From contig NZ_SKCD01000027.1 in NCBI RefSeq assembly GCF_006542765.1, forward strand, positions 1 through 64,000: 64,000 nt of DNA. Reading direction: 5' to 3'. Positions 32,338 to 40,137 of this stretch are shown one piece after another. The position numbers were made by a program, and so were the translations under genes. The notes beneath the pieces were generated by a model. The model was given only the letters and a program-made list of their open reading frames with translations, had not been told where the DNA came from and did not search any database. This DNA is from Paenibacillus luteus. Lineage in GTDB: Bacteria; Bacillota; Bacilli; Paenibacillales; Paenibacillaceae. How positions within the stretch are numbered: the stretch's first letter is position 1; each line of letters opens with the position of its first letter.

Positions 32338-33243
32338 ATGGAATTATTTCTGCTGCAGCTGTTCAACGGTTTAAGTATCAGCTCTATTCTCCTACTAGTT
32401 GCCTTGGGGCTTGCGATCACGTTTGGATTAATGAAGGTCATCAACATGGCACATGGCGAGCTCATTATGATTGGCGCTTATTCAACCTATTTAACGCAAA
32501 ACCTGTTCCATGATTATTTACCCAAATCAATGTTCGATTGGTATTTCGTATTGGCGGTTCCTGTGAGCTTCGCTATTGCTTTCGTATTTGGCCTTATTCT
32601 TGAAATGTCCTTGATCCGTTTCTTATATGGCCGTCCGCTCGATAGCTTGCTGGCAACCTGGGGAGTCGGGCTGGTTCTCCAGCAGCTGGCAAGATCAATC
32701 TTCGGCGCTCCGAACGTGGCGGTTACAAGTCCAGCTTGGCTCAATGGCGGGCTGAAGATTATGGATGGTACTTTGCTTCCTTATAAACGGATTTTTATTA
32801 TCGCGCTCGTTATTGCCTGTCTAGTAGCGATGTACTTCTATATTTACAGAAGCCATGAGGGACGGAGGATGCGCGCAGTTATGCAAAATCGCGATATGGC
32901 AGCTTGTCTTGGGGTATCGACGAGACGTGTTGATGCCATGACCTTTGCCATTGGCTCTGGTATTGCGGGAATTGCCGGGTGCGCACTGACACTGCTCGGA
33001 CCGATCGGACCTTCGCTTGGCACCTATTATATCGTTGATGCGTTCATGGTCGTCGTCCTTGGCGGTGTAGGCAAGCTGGTTGGAACGGTGCTTGGAGCGA
33101 TGGGGATCGGTATGTTTAATACCTTATTCGAATATTGGACGAATGCATCGCTTGGCAAGGTGCTCGTGTTCGTTTGTATCGTTGCATTCCTTCAATGGAG
33201 GCCAATGGGACTTGTAGCCATGCGCTCGCGGTCGCTTGATTAG
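32338..33243 (+). CDS. urtB: urea ABC transporter permease UrtB
   Basis: A 301-residue LivH-type membrane permease with about eight hydrophobic segments. LFNGLSISSILLLVALGLAITFGLMKVINMAHGELIMIGAYSTYL is the family N-terminus and GGVGKLVGTVLGAMGIGMFNTLFEY lies in the C-terminal part. ATG 32338 follows AAAGGAGCGG; an upstream in-frame start at 32245 would add a poorly conserved 31 residues. It pairs with UrtC to form the channel. Confidence 0.94.
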   Translation: MELFLLQLFNGLSISSILLLVALGLAITFGLMKVINMAHGELIMIGAYSTYLTQNLFHDYLPKSMFDWYFVLAVPVSFAIAFVFGLILEMSLIRFLYGRPLDSLLATWGVGLVLQQLARSIFGAPNVAVTSPAWLNGGLKIMDGTLLPYKRIFIIALVIACLVAMYFYIYRSHEGRRMRAVMQNRDMAACLGVSTRRVDAMTFAIGSGIAGIAGCALTLLGPIGPSLGTYYIVDAFMVVVLGGVGKLVGTVLGAMGIGMFNTLFEYWTNASLGKVLVFVCIVAFLQWRPMGLVAMRSRSLD

Positions 33244-33264
33244 GATAAGAAAGGTGTGAGGCTC

Positions 33265-34347
33265 ATGCGATTGCAAAAGTTTACTCCGCAGCGAATATGG
33301 ATACTGATTGGATATGCGGCCACGGCCGCGGCGCTTTTCTCGGCACCGCTCTTTGTGAGTGATTTCAGGCTTAACTTGCTGGCGAAATTTCTGGCCTTTG
33401 CCATTGTGGCGCTCGGGCTTGATCTGATATGGGGTTATACCGGTATTCTGAGTCTCGGTCACGGTATTTTCTTCGGGCTAGGCGCTTATGCGATGGCCAT
33501 GTATTTGAAGCTGGAGGCGAGTGGAGGGAAGCCACCGGATTTCATGGGCTGGAGCGGCTTGAAGGAGCTTCCTTTGTTTTGGCAGCCATTCCAAAGCTTC
33601 TGGTTTGCCGTCGCCATGGGAATAGCCATTCCTGCGCTGCTTGCTTTAATTCTTGGTTACGTGACGTTCCGCAACCGGATACGCGGCGTTTACTTCACCA
33701 TTTTGACGCAGGCTCTGGTTATCATTACTACGACGCTTCTTATAGGTCAGCAGGCATTTACGGGCGGAACGAACGGGTTAACCGGTTATTCTACTGTTCT
33801 AGGGTTCTCAATTGGTTCACCAGAAACGAAGCGGGTGCTCTATTATATAACGGTTGTAGCTCTAATCGGCATATTCGTGTTCTGTCGTTATATCATCGGC
33901 AGTCGCTTCGGCAAGGTGCTTCGGGCTATTCGGGATGGCGAGAACCGTGTTCGTTTTATCGGATACAATCCAGCAATTTATCAAATGGTTGTTTTTACGA
34001 TCTCTGCTGCTATCGCGGGTATAGCAGGTATGCTGTTCGTGCTGCATGTCGGCATTATATCGCCGTCCATGCTGGGCATTGTGCCGTCGATTGAAATGGT
34101 GCTATGGGTAGCCATTGGAGGGCGAGGAACGCTCGTTGGCGCGGCGCTGGGTGCGATTCTCATGAACTGGGCCAAAAGTGAATTCAGCACGGCGTATCCG
34201 CAAGGCTGGCTTTTCTTTATGGGGCTGTTGTTTGTTGTCGTTGTCGTCTTTATGCCTAAGGGCGTAGCTGGTCTGGTCAGTCAAATCAAGTTCCGCAAAA
34301 AGAGGAGGGAACCGAAGCATGAAGGAGTCCGCAATCCTGCTGTGTGA
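33265..34347 (+). CDS. urtC: urea ABC transporter permease UrtC
   Basis: A 360-residue LivM-type permease with many hydrophobic segments. LLAKFLAFAIVALGLDLIWGYTGILSLGHGIFFGLGAYAMAMYL and VEMVLWVAIGGRGTLVGAALGAILMNWAKSEFS are the conserved blocks. ATG 33265, 9 nt after GAAAGGT, is chosen over GTG 33256. Its end overlaps urtD by 29 nt, so translation of the two is coupled. Confidence 0.94.
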   Translation: MRLQKFTPQRIWILIGYAATAAALFSAPLFVSDFRLNLLAKFLAFAIVALGLDLIWGYTGILSLGHGIFFGLGAYAMAMYLKLEASGGKPPDFMGWSGLKELPLFWQPFQSFWFAVAMGIAIPALLALILGYVTFRNRIRGVYFTILTQALVIITTTLLIGQQAFTGGTNGLTGYSTVLGFSIGSPETKRVLYYITVVALIGIFVFCRYIIGSRFGKVLRAIRDGENRVRFIGYNPAIYQMVVFTISAAIAGIAGMLFVLHVGIISPSMLGIVPSIEMVLWVAIGGRGTLVGAALGAILMNWAKSEFSTAYPQGWLFFMGLLFVVVVVFMPKGVAGLVSQIKFRKKRREPKHEGVRNPAV

Positions 34348-35095
34348 TGATGTAACGGTTGAATTTGACGGGTTTAAGGCGGTTCAAGGGATGAATTTAA
34401 AGCTGGAGAAAGGCGAGCTTCGTTTTCTTATCGGTCCCAATGGTGCGGGAAAGACAACGATGCTGGATGTGATTTGCGGCAAAGTGCGGCCATCGATGGG
34501 GAGGGTTACCTTTCATGGCAAGGTGGATATTACGAAAAAGAAAGAGCATCAGATTGCCGAGCTTGGCATCGGCCGGAAGTTCCAGGCGCCTTCGATCTTT
34601 CCTTCCATGACGGTCATTGAAAATTTGGAGATCGCGATGCGTCAGAAACGGTCGGTGTTTGCGACGCTGTTCGCAAAGATGGCCGAGGAGGAACGCTCGC
34701 GCATTGATGGACAGCTGGCGATGATTGGTCTGCAGCAAAAAGCGGAATGGCGCGCCGGAGGGCTGTCGCATGGGGAGAAGCAGTGGCTTGAAATTGGGAT
34801 GATGCTGCTGCAGGAACCGGAAATTTTGCTGCTGGATGAGCCGGTTGCGGGAATGACGGATAAGGAAACGGATAAGACGGGCGAGCTGCTCCATCAGATT
34901 GCGCGCAAGCGTTCGGTTGTTGTCGTGGAGCATGATATGGAATTTGTCCGAAATTTTGCGAGCAAGGTAACGGTCATGCATGAAGGAAGGCTCCTTAAGG
35001 AAGGCTCGATGGATGAGGTTCAACGGGATGATCGCGTAGCGGAAGTGTATCTGGGGAAAAGGCGGGATGCCGATGTTAGCCGTTCAACAGCTTGA
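34319..35095 (+). CDS. urtD: urea ABC transporter ATP-binding protein UrtD
   Basis: A 258-residue LivG-type ATPase. Walker A is GPNGAGKTT near residue 41, the Q-loop is near KFQAPSIFPSMTVIENLE, the signature motif is LSHGEKQWLEIGM, typical of UrtD, and Walker B is ILLLDEPVAGM. GAGGAGGG precedes ATG 34319, inside the end of urtC. It overlaps urtE too. Confidence 0.95.
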   Translation: MKESAILLCDDVTVEFDGFKAVQGMNLKLEKGELRFLIGPNGAGKTTMLDVICGKVRPSMGRVTFHGKVDITKKKEHQIAELGIGRKFQAPSIFPSMTVIENLEIAMRQKRSVFATLFAKMAEEERSRIDGQLAMIGLQQKAEWRAGGLSHGEKQWLEIGMMLLQEPEILLLDEPVAGMTDKETDKTGELLHQIARKRSVVVVEHDMEFVRNFASKVTVMHEGRLLKEGSMDEVQRDDRVAEVYLGKRRDADVSRSTA

Positions 35096-35768
35096 GGCCG
35101 GGTATGGCGAGAGTGTAATATTGCGCGAGGTGTCGCTAAAGGTAAAGCAGGGGCAGGTCGTCTGTTTACTGGGACGTAACGGCGTTGGGAAGACGACGCT
35201 AATGAAGAGCATTATGGGGCTGTTGAAGGCCCGCGTGGGGACGGTTTCCTACAATGGCTCTGACCTTACGAAGAAAGCGCCAGGAATAAGGGCAAAAAGC
35301 GGCATTGGCTATGTGCCGCAGGGGCGTGAAATATTTGCGCAGCTGTCGGTTTATGAGAATTTACTGCTGGGCTTGGAGGCTTCGCGGACGAAGCTGACAG
35401 CTGTCCCGGATGAAGCGATAGCAAAGTTTCCTGTTCTGCCGACGATGTATACGCGCCGCGGGGGTGATCTGAGCGGCGGACAGCAGCAGCAGCTTGCGTT
35501 CGCAAGGGCGCTTGCTTCTAAACCGGAGGTACTGCTGCTAGATGAGCCATGTGAGGGGATTCAGCCTTCGATTGTAGACGACATCAGGGACGTTATCCGC
35601 TCAATAAAGGCGGATGGCAAGACGGCCATCCTGCTGGTGGAGCAGAGCCTGGAATTCGTGAAGAGCGTCGGTGACTATTTCTATGTGCTGGAGAAAGGTG
35701 CGATTGCTTGGGAGGGCGGATTGGAGTCGCTGGACGACGAGGTTATTCGCAAGTATTTAACTGTTTGA
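35073..35768 (+). CDS. urtE: urea ABC transporter ATP-binding protein UrtE
   Basis: A 231-residue LivF-type ATPase, the second nucleotide-binding subunit. Walker A GRNGVGKTTLMKSIMG near residue 36, signature LSGGQQQQLAFARAL and Walker B VLLLDEPCEGIQPS are clear. ATG 35073 gives MLAVQQLEAGYG as in relatives; ATG 35067 is also possible. It is the last gene of the operon and is followed by a terminator. Confidence 0.94.
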   Translation: MLAVQQLEAGYGESVILREVSLKVKQGQVVCLLGRNGVGKTTLMKSIMGLLKARVGTVSYNGSDLTKKAPGIRAKSGIGYVPQGREIFAQLSVYENLLLGLEASRTKLTAVPDEAIAKFPVLPTMYTRRGGDLSGGQQQQLAFARALASKPEVLLLDEPCEGIQPSIVDDIRDVIRSIKADGKTAILLVEQSLEFVKSVGDYFYVLEKGAIAWEGGLESLDDEVIRKYLTV

Positions 35769-35786
35769 GGAAACAGCAAGAAAGTA

Positions 35787-35822
35787 CGCCCCCTCCTGAT
35801 TTAGGAGGAGGCGCTTTTTTTG
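35787..35822 (+). terminator. terminator of the urt operon
   Basis: CGCCCCCTCCT pairs with AGGAGGAGGCG (one mismatch) over GATTT and runs into a T run. Confidence 0.88.
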
Positions 35823-35871
35823 TTGAAGTTTAAAATTATAGATGTTTTCTTCTCACTTGAGTTAGATGGGA

Positions 35872-35944
35872 TTTCTCCCTCTAATTCCGGATTAAATGCC
35901 GAAAATGGCTTGAAACCGTTAGAATAACGGGAGAAATTCCAGTC
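35872..35944 (+). repeat. near-palindromic intergenic repeat, copy 1
   Basis: A 73-nt element with inverted ends: GGGATTTCTCCC and GGGAGAAATTCC pair with one mismatch. A related copy lies at 51522-51600 on the opposite strand, sharing TTAGATGG, TCTAATTCCG and GAAACCGTTA in order. It lies between the convergent urtE and thioredoxin genes. Confidence 0.65.
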
Positions 35945-35983
35945 CAAACATAATCATTTCATAGCCACCGATTGCAGTTAGAT

Positions 35984-36301
35984 TTATAAATATTTTTGGA
36001 GGACTGCTTGATAGTTTGATTTTGGACGAAGACCTACGAGCTTATCCATCGGTACGCCATCTTTATACACAATCACGGTAGGTGTGCCGAGAATGCCAGC
36101 TTTGGAAGCGGCTGCTGGCAAGTCCTCGCAGTTCACTTTAACGAAACGGGCCGCACCGTTCATTTCTTCCTCTAATTCCTCCAAGACGCCTAGCAAGGTT
36201 TTGCAGGGCGGGCAATAAGGCGCAGCGTAATCGACAAGAACGACTCCTTGGCTTAGGGCTGAGTCGAGTGTGTGCTCTGAATCTGCATTAATCATAGCCA
36301 T
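35984..36301 (-). CDS. thioredoxin family protein with a CPPC active site
   Basis: A 105-residue thioredoxin-fold protein. The active site reads YCPPCK near residue 29 where classical thioredoxin has WCGPC, and the cis-proline is in GTPTVIVYKDG. The extra proline usually alters redox potential, so it may not be the general thioredoxin. It follows the MerR-type gene by 14 nt in a two-gene operon, suggesting that the regulator controls it in response to thiol or metal stress. That role is inferred. Confidence 0.9.
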   Translation of the reverse strand: MAMINADSEHTLDSALSQGVVLVDYAAPYCPPCKTLLGVLEELEEEMNGAARFVKVNCEDLPAAASKAGILGTPTVIVYKDGVPMDKLVGLRPKSNYQAVLQKYL

Positions 36302-36315
36302 TTTTATTTCTCCTC

Positions 36316-36681
36316 CTATATATTAGGTTCAGGTTCCGTCTTCGTAAGCGAAGCGATTCGATCGAGCAAATTGATTCTGATCTGGCTAAGTTCTATGATT
36401 TGCCGATCGATATCCGCCAGCTTTTTGTGGTACACCGGCAGCACCTCGGAGCAAAATGCTTCTTTATTTTGAAGCACGCAGGTAAGAAAACCGGCAATTT
36501 GCTCCGTTGTTAAGCCCAGATTCAAATACAGCTTGATGCTCTCTACCGTCTCAACTGCAAGAGGTGAGTATTCTCGATAACCGTTCGCTTGGCGGACGGA
36601 TGTGAGTAATCCGCAATGTTCATAATGGCGAAGTGAGCGAACACTGACGCCTGTTTGTTGTGACAATTCACCGATTTTCAT
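36316..36681 (-). CDS. MerR family transcriptional regulator
   Basis: A 121-residue MerR protein. Residues 1-70 form the winged HTH (MKIGELSQQTGVSVRSLRHYEHCGLL, NGYREYSPLAVETVESIKLYLNLGLTTEQIAGFL); a dimerisation coiled coil follows (residues 80-115). Cys residues at C-x7-C (CVLQNKEAFC) could sense thiols or metals, but no known sensor signature is certain. It is first in a minus-strand operon with a CPPC thioredoxin, behind a long-spacer promoter that such proteins untwist. Confidence 0.92.
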   Translation of the reverse strand: MKIGELSQQTGVSVRSLRHYEHCGLLTSVRQANGYREYSPLAVETVESIKLYLNLGLTTEQIAGFLTCVLQNKEAFCSEVLPVYHKKLADIDRQIIELSQIRINLLDRIASLTKTEPEPNI

Positions 36682-36716
36682 GTGGTACCCCCGGGGTTAT
36701 GAAATGGTTTAATTGT

Positions 36717-36748
36717 AGTATAAACCCTGACATCAGTGTAAGGGTCAA
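36717..36748 (-). promoter_or_regulatory. MerR-type promoter with 20-bp spacer and dyad
   Basis: On the minus strand TTGACC and TATACT are 20 bp apart. The spacer holds the dyad ACCCTTACA / TGTCAGGGT (8 of 9 paired), the usual MerR operator. It drives the MerR-thioredoxin operon. Confidence 0.78.
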
Positions 36749-36854
36749 ATCTTTTTTTAGAAAAGGGCGGCTATATCGATTGCTTATATTTGTAAAAAGT
36801 GATATCATTTTTATATCAAAACAATATATATATTCCGTTGAAGGAGTGGGTGTC

Positions 36855-37727
36855 ATGAAGGAGAAAAAGGCTTGGTATGTGAGTGGTTATATGGCTCTGT
36901 TATTTGCCATTGTCGCTGGAGCAGGGGGGATATATCTATTCATATCTCAAACGTCGCAGAATCAACCTTCCGGCTTAATGATAGGAGTTGGCATATTTTT
37001 GGTGTTGCTATCAGCCTTATGCCTATCCTCGCTTATGATCGTACAGCCGAACGAGGCGAAGGTTGTAACGTTGTTTGGTACCTATATGGGTTCCGTTCTG
37101 GAGAGTGGCCTATGGATGGTGCTGCCGCTGACGAGCAAAGCTAAAATCTCGCTAAAGGTGCGTAACTTTAATAGCCAGACGCTCAAGGTAAACGATGCCG
37201 AGGGGAATCCGGTTGAGATTGGGGCAGTAGTCGTATTTAAAGTCATGGATACCGCAAGAGCAAGCTTTGATGTCGATAATTACGAACGTTTTGTTGAAAT
37301 TCAAAGCGAAACGGCGGTCAGGCATATTGCGGCGCAATATCCTTATGATGTGTTCTCCGAAGACGTGGCTTTGTCCTTAAGAGGCAATGCGGACGAAGTG
37401 GCGGCAGAGCTTAATCGGGAATTGCAAAATCGCCTTTCGGTCGCTGGCGTTAAGGTGATTGAGACTCGTCTTACGCATTTGGCTTATGCGCAGGAGATTG
37501 CAAGTGCAATGCTCCAGCGGCAGCAAGCGATCGCGATTGTGGCAGCACGCTCCAAAATCGTTGAAGGAGCCGTCGGCATGGTGGATATGGCGCTTCGGCA
37601 GCTTGAAGCAAACGGTATCACTCTGGATGATGAGCGTCGGGCTGCTATGGTGAACAACTTAATGGTTTCGATTGTGTCCGATCGTGCCGCTACTCCTGTG
37701 ATTAATACAGGAACGCTGTACGGCTAG
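36855..37727 (+). CDS. SPFH (band 7/stomatin) domain membrane protein
   Basis: A 290-residue protein with two hydrophobic segments near the N-terminus (about residues 9-29 and 41-65), then an SPFH domain (MIVQPNEAKVVTLFGTYMGSVLESGLWMVLPL, FNSQTLKVNDAEGNPVEIGAVVVFKV) and a long Ala/Glu/Gln-rich helix (IASAMLQRQQAIAIVAARSKIVEGAVGMV). Such proteins form cage-like scaffolds in membrane microdomains; the partner here is unknown. ATG 36855 follows AAGGAGTGGG. A small DNA-binding-like protein gene follows 12 nt later in the same operon. Confidence 0.9.
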   Translation: MKEKKAWYVSGYMALLFAIVAGAGGIYLFISQTSQNQPSGLMIGVGIFLVLLSALCLSSLMIVQPNEAKVVTLFGTYMGSVLESGLWMVLPLTSKAKISLKVRNFNSQTLKVNDAEGNPVEIGAVVVFKVMDTARASFDVDNYERFVEIQSETAVRHIAAQYPYDVFSEDVALSLRGNADEVAAELNRELQNRLSVAGVKVIETRLTHLAYAQEIASAMLQRQQAIAIVAARSKIVEGAVGMVDMALRQLEANGITLDDERRAAMVNNLMVSIVSDRAATPVINTGTLYG

Positions 37728-37739
37728 AGGCTGATTGAA

Positions 37740-37913
37740 ATGGCAAAAGAAAAGAAAGCATTTCCGCTTCGATTGGATCCTGAACTTCACCGCGCGTTGG
37801 AGCAGTGGGCGGCGGATGAATTCCGGAGCGTCAATGGGCACATTGAATTTTTGCTGAGAGAAGCGCTGGGCAAGGCAGGGCGGCTGAAGAAGCCGCCCAA
37901 GGAAGAAAACTAA
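37740..37913 (+). CDS. small Arc-like (ribbon-helix-helix) protein
   Basis: A 57-residue protein, MAKEKKAFPLRLDPELHRAL onward, with the ribbon (KAFPLRLDPEL) and two helices (HRALEQWAADEF, VNGHIEFLLREALGKAG) of the Arc/MetJ fold, and a Lys/Pro-rich tail. Proteins with this start commonly accompany SPFH genes. It could bind DNA, or act as a small partner of the SPFH protein; neither is shown. It starts 12 nt after the SPFH stop and ends before a terminator. Confidence 0.85.
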   Translation: MAKEKKAFPLRLDPELHRALEQWAADEFRSVNGHIEFLLREALGKAGRLKKPPKEEN

Positions 37914-37972
37914 TCCTGTTAAGGGGAAAAGTGGAGTTCCGAAAGAAAGTAGTTAAAGGAGTTAGAGGAAAT

Positions 37973-38007
37973 GGCTGTGCGGAAATCATTCTGCACGGCC
38001 TATTTTT
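37973..38007 (+). terminator. terminator of the SPFH operon
   Basis: GGCTGTGCGGA pairs with TCTGCACGGCC (two G-T pairs) over AATCAT and runs into TATTTTT. Confidence 0.78.
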
Positions 38008-38121
38008 GCGTTGAATATGGGTACGGCTTTATCGACGATCGATGGTTAATCGGAAATGGATAGGGTGGATAAGAGCTTGAATATCTATGGGTATATAATG
38101 TTAGATAACGTTACATAATTA

Positions 38122-38151
38122 TTGACGAAAGTGTATTCTAGACGCTATAAT
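38122..38151 (+). promoter_or_regulatory. promoter of the guanidine riboswitch transcript
   Basis: TTGACG, 18 bp, TATAAT, about 75 nt before the aptamer core. Confidence 0.7.
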
Positions 38152-38223
38152 TGAAACTAAGGTTAGGTTTCATGACAATTAAATATAGGTTCTCCTCCGT
38201 AATGTGGGTGGGAACAAAAAAAG

Positions 38224-38386
38224 CTGTCTAGGGTTCCGTTCAAACGACATGCAGCCTCTGTATATTTCATGCAGAAGTGGCAAACGTTTGAGTTCTGGTC
38301 CGAGAGATAGCGTATAGCGAACAGGTGGCCATGACTAGCTCTAACCTGAGGCTGTATAACACGGAAGGATAAAAGCATGGGAGACA
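38224..38386 (+). ncRNA. guanidine-I riboswitch (ykkC-yxkD class)
   Basis: Conserved ykkC blocks occur in order: TCTAGGGTTCCG (38227-38238), CTGGTCCGAGAG (38295-38306) and ACACGGAAGGATAAAAGC with GGGAGA (38360-38384). An inner stem pairs TCAAACG with CGTTTGA. Subtype 1 of this class binds guanidine and turns the gene on by blocking a terminator, which overlaps its 3' end here. The downstream nitrate/sulfonate-type ABC ATPase is a usual partner of the guanidine subtype rather than the ppGpp or PRPP subtypes; that choice is inferred. Confidence 0.9.
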
Positions 38387-38405
38387 CTCTCCTGGGCTTT
38401 TTTTA
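38375..38405 (+). terminator. expression-platform terminator of the guanidine riboswitch
   Basis: GCATGGGAGA pairs with TCTCCTGGGC (one mismatch, two wobble pairs) over CAC and runs into seven T residues. The left arm is part of the aptamer 3' block, giving mutually exclusive folds. Confidence 0.82.
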
Positions 38406-38461
38406 ATTAATATTGTTTGAATAAGCCATTTATTTAATGAAATCTACTGGGGAGTGATCTT

Positions 38462-39235
38462 ATGCTGACAGCTAAATCGACTAACGGGACCATTGAGATT
38501 CACGGATTGCAAAAGGTATATGAGTCAAAGAAAAGCCGTTTCGAGGCTCTTCGCGACATCGACCTGACCATTGGTGAAAACGAGTTTCTCACGATTGTAG
38601 GACCTTCAGGCTGCGGCAAATCAACGCTACTTCGCATGGTGGCAGGCTTGGACGAGCCAAGCGGCGGGTCGCTTCGCGTGGATGGTGAGGAAATTATCGG
38701 ACCGGGCGCTGATCGGGGCATGGTTTTTCAAGGCTATACGTTGTTTCCTTGGTTAACCGTCCGGGAAAACATTGAATACGGCATGAAGCTGAAAGGAATT
38801 TCAATTTTGGACCGCCGCAAGCTGTCTAATTATTTTCTAAAGGTCATTCGCCTTGAATCGTTTGCCAAGTCCTACCCGAAGCAATTGTCCGGTGGCATGA
38901 AGCAGCGGGTGGCCATTGCGCGGGCACTTGCCAATCGGCCGAAGGTGCTGCTGATGGATGAACCTTTTGGGGCACTGGATGCGCAGACGAAGCTGGAGAT
39001 GCAGGAGATGCTCCTTGAGGTATGGGAGAGGGAGAAGACGACCGTTCTCTTTATTACTCATGATATTGATGAGGCGATATTTCTGTCGCAACGCATCGTG
39101 GTTATGGGAGCCGGACCGGGCCGGATTTTGAAGGAATATTGCGTCGAACTGCCTGAGGGGAGAACGCCTGAGGTGCGTGAGCATCCCGATTTTTTGGCGC
39201 TTAAGCGGGAATTGAGTCAGCTTCTTAAGCATTAA
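38462..39235 (+). CDS. ABC transporter ATP-binding protein (nitrate/sulfonate/taurine type)
   Basis: A 257-residue SsuB/TauB/NrtD-type ATPase. Walker A GPSGCGKSTLLRMVAG near residue 48, Q-loop MVFQGYTLFPWLTV, signature LSGGMKQRVAIARALANRP and Walker B VLLMDEPFGALDAQTK are all intact, so it should be active. The guanidine riboswitch upstream suggests a role in guanidine uptake or export. The operon normally also has a permease and a binding protein; neither is in the window. GGGGAGTG precedes ATG 38462. Only a 56-codon ORF follows. Confidence 0.93.
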   Translation: MLTAKSTNGTIEIHGLQKVYESKKSRFEALRDIDLTIGENEFLTIVGPSGCGKSTLLRMVAGLDEPSGGSLRVDGEEIIGPGADRGMVFQGYTLFPWLTVRENIEYGMKLKGISILDRRKLSNYFLKVIRLESFAKSYPKQLSGGMKQRVAIARALANRPKVLLMDEPFGALDAQTKLEMQEMLLEVWEREKTTVLFITHDIDEAIFLSQRIVVMGAGPGRILKEYCVELPEGRTPEVREHPDFLALKRELSQLLKH

Positions 39236-39326
39236 ATCAAGGTTTTTAGCGGTATGCAGGCTGCTGTGGGAGAGTGTTAGAGCAACTAAAATGGTTCTTA
39301 TCCAAACCATAAGGGAGGAAATAAGA

Positions 39327-39497
39327 ATGATGGCAATTGAGCGAGCGAAGGAAATAGAAGCTTCTAAGGGGCAGAAATTAATACCCCTGGTGACATCAAA
39401 GAAGAGTAGTACTGTCCTTGCGGTGTTTGGCGTGATCGCTACCGTTCTGTTTTTCCGACATCCGGAGGCTTTTTCCAAAACGGCAACGGCAGGATAA
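39327..39497 (+). CDS. small ORF with one membrane helix, possible permease remnant
   Basis: A 56-residue ORF with a strong AAGGGAGG ribosome site 8 nt upstream. A basic N-terminus (RAKEIEASKGQK) precedes one hydrophobic stretch (STVLAVFGVIATVLFF). The layout is like the N-terminus of a SsuC/TauC-type permease, which would be expected here after the ATPase, but the frame stops soon after. It could be a truncated permease or a real small membrane protein. I do not recognise it with certainty. Confidence 0.5.
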   Translation: MMAIERAKEIEASKGQKLIPLVTSKKSSTVLAVFGVIATVLFFRHPEAFSKTATAG

Positions 39498-40005
39498 AAA
39501 AGCGTATATGTTCCTCTATCACATCCGTGTTCAATTCTTCAACTCCTCCGGCATTCGACAGCTTATCAAGTCTATAACTACCACTGACTATGATAAAAGC
39601 TGTCGTCGCCGTTTAACCACTCATCCCAACAGTTGTGCATTCGCGTGTGCGTCACTTAGATAATCCCCTCAGGACTAGCTTTGCCATTTATTTAAGCTTT
39701 CTTCACTTTTTCCTTTCAAATGTGGATGATTTTTGCTGCATGACCCCCATAAAAAAATGAATTTTCACGAAAAAAGTAAAAGGGTAATCTGAAAATGTGT
39801 GACGCATGAGGATGGAAGTTGATTTAAATAGATCGAATAAGCCATCTGGCCACTCAACCAAAATATTCTGATTAGGATGCAAGCAAAAGCAGGAAACGGG
39901 GCATGCTGAAAAGGGATGATAAGGAAGTGGAAGCACGAAAACGAGCCGTGCAATTGGCCGTTTTTGTACAAGGAGATGGAACGTTTGGTCGGAAATGTCA
40001 TCCGT

Positions 40006-40035
40006 GTATAAGATATTGGGAGCGGATGAATACTA
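40006..40035 (+). promoter_or_regulatory. candidate sigma-G promoter of spoVT
   Basis: GTATA, 18 bp, AATACTA differs from the sigma-G consensus only at the first -10 base. spoVT is sigma-G dependent in B. subtilis. The rest of the gap from 39498 to 40137 shows no other feature. Confidence 0.5.
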
Positions 40036-40137
40036 TGGTCAGATTCAAAATCTTTGAAGGATGTTTCTTCTTCGTTATAAACGAGCAGCAAAAGTCCAGT
40101 CGATTCAAAATCCTCTAGGAAAGCGGGGCAACAAGAA

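Noticed and set aside
34397..35023. Minus-strand ORF (208 codons) in urtD
   Set aside because: Shadow of an ATPase gene with intact motifs on the plus strand.
37971..38066. 30-codon ORF with a GAGGAA site
   Set aside because: Its first half is the terminator hairpin of the SPFH operon.
26700..39500. Mobile island between mfd and spoVT
   Set aside because: The content looks accessory, but no integrase, transposase, tRNA or flanking direct repeat was seen, so it is described as an insertion relative to B. subtilis and not called a mobile element.
39903..40118. 71-codon ORF before spoVT
   Set aside because: It contains the candidate sigma-G promoter of spoVT and has no ribosome site.
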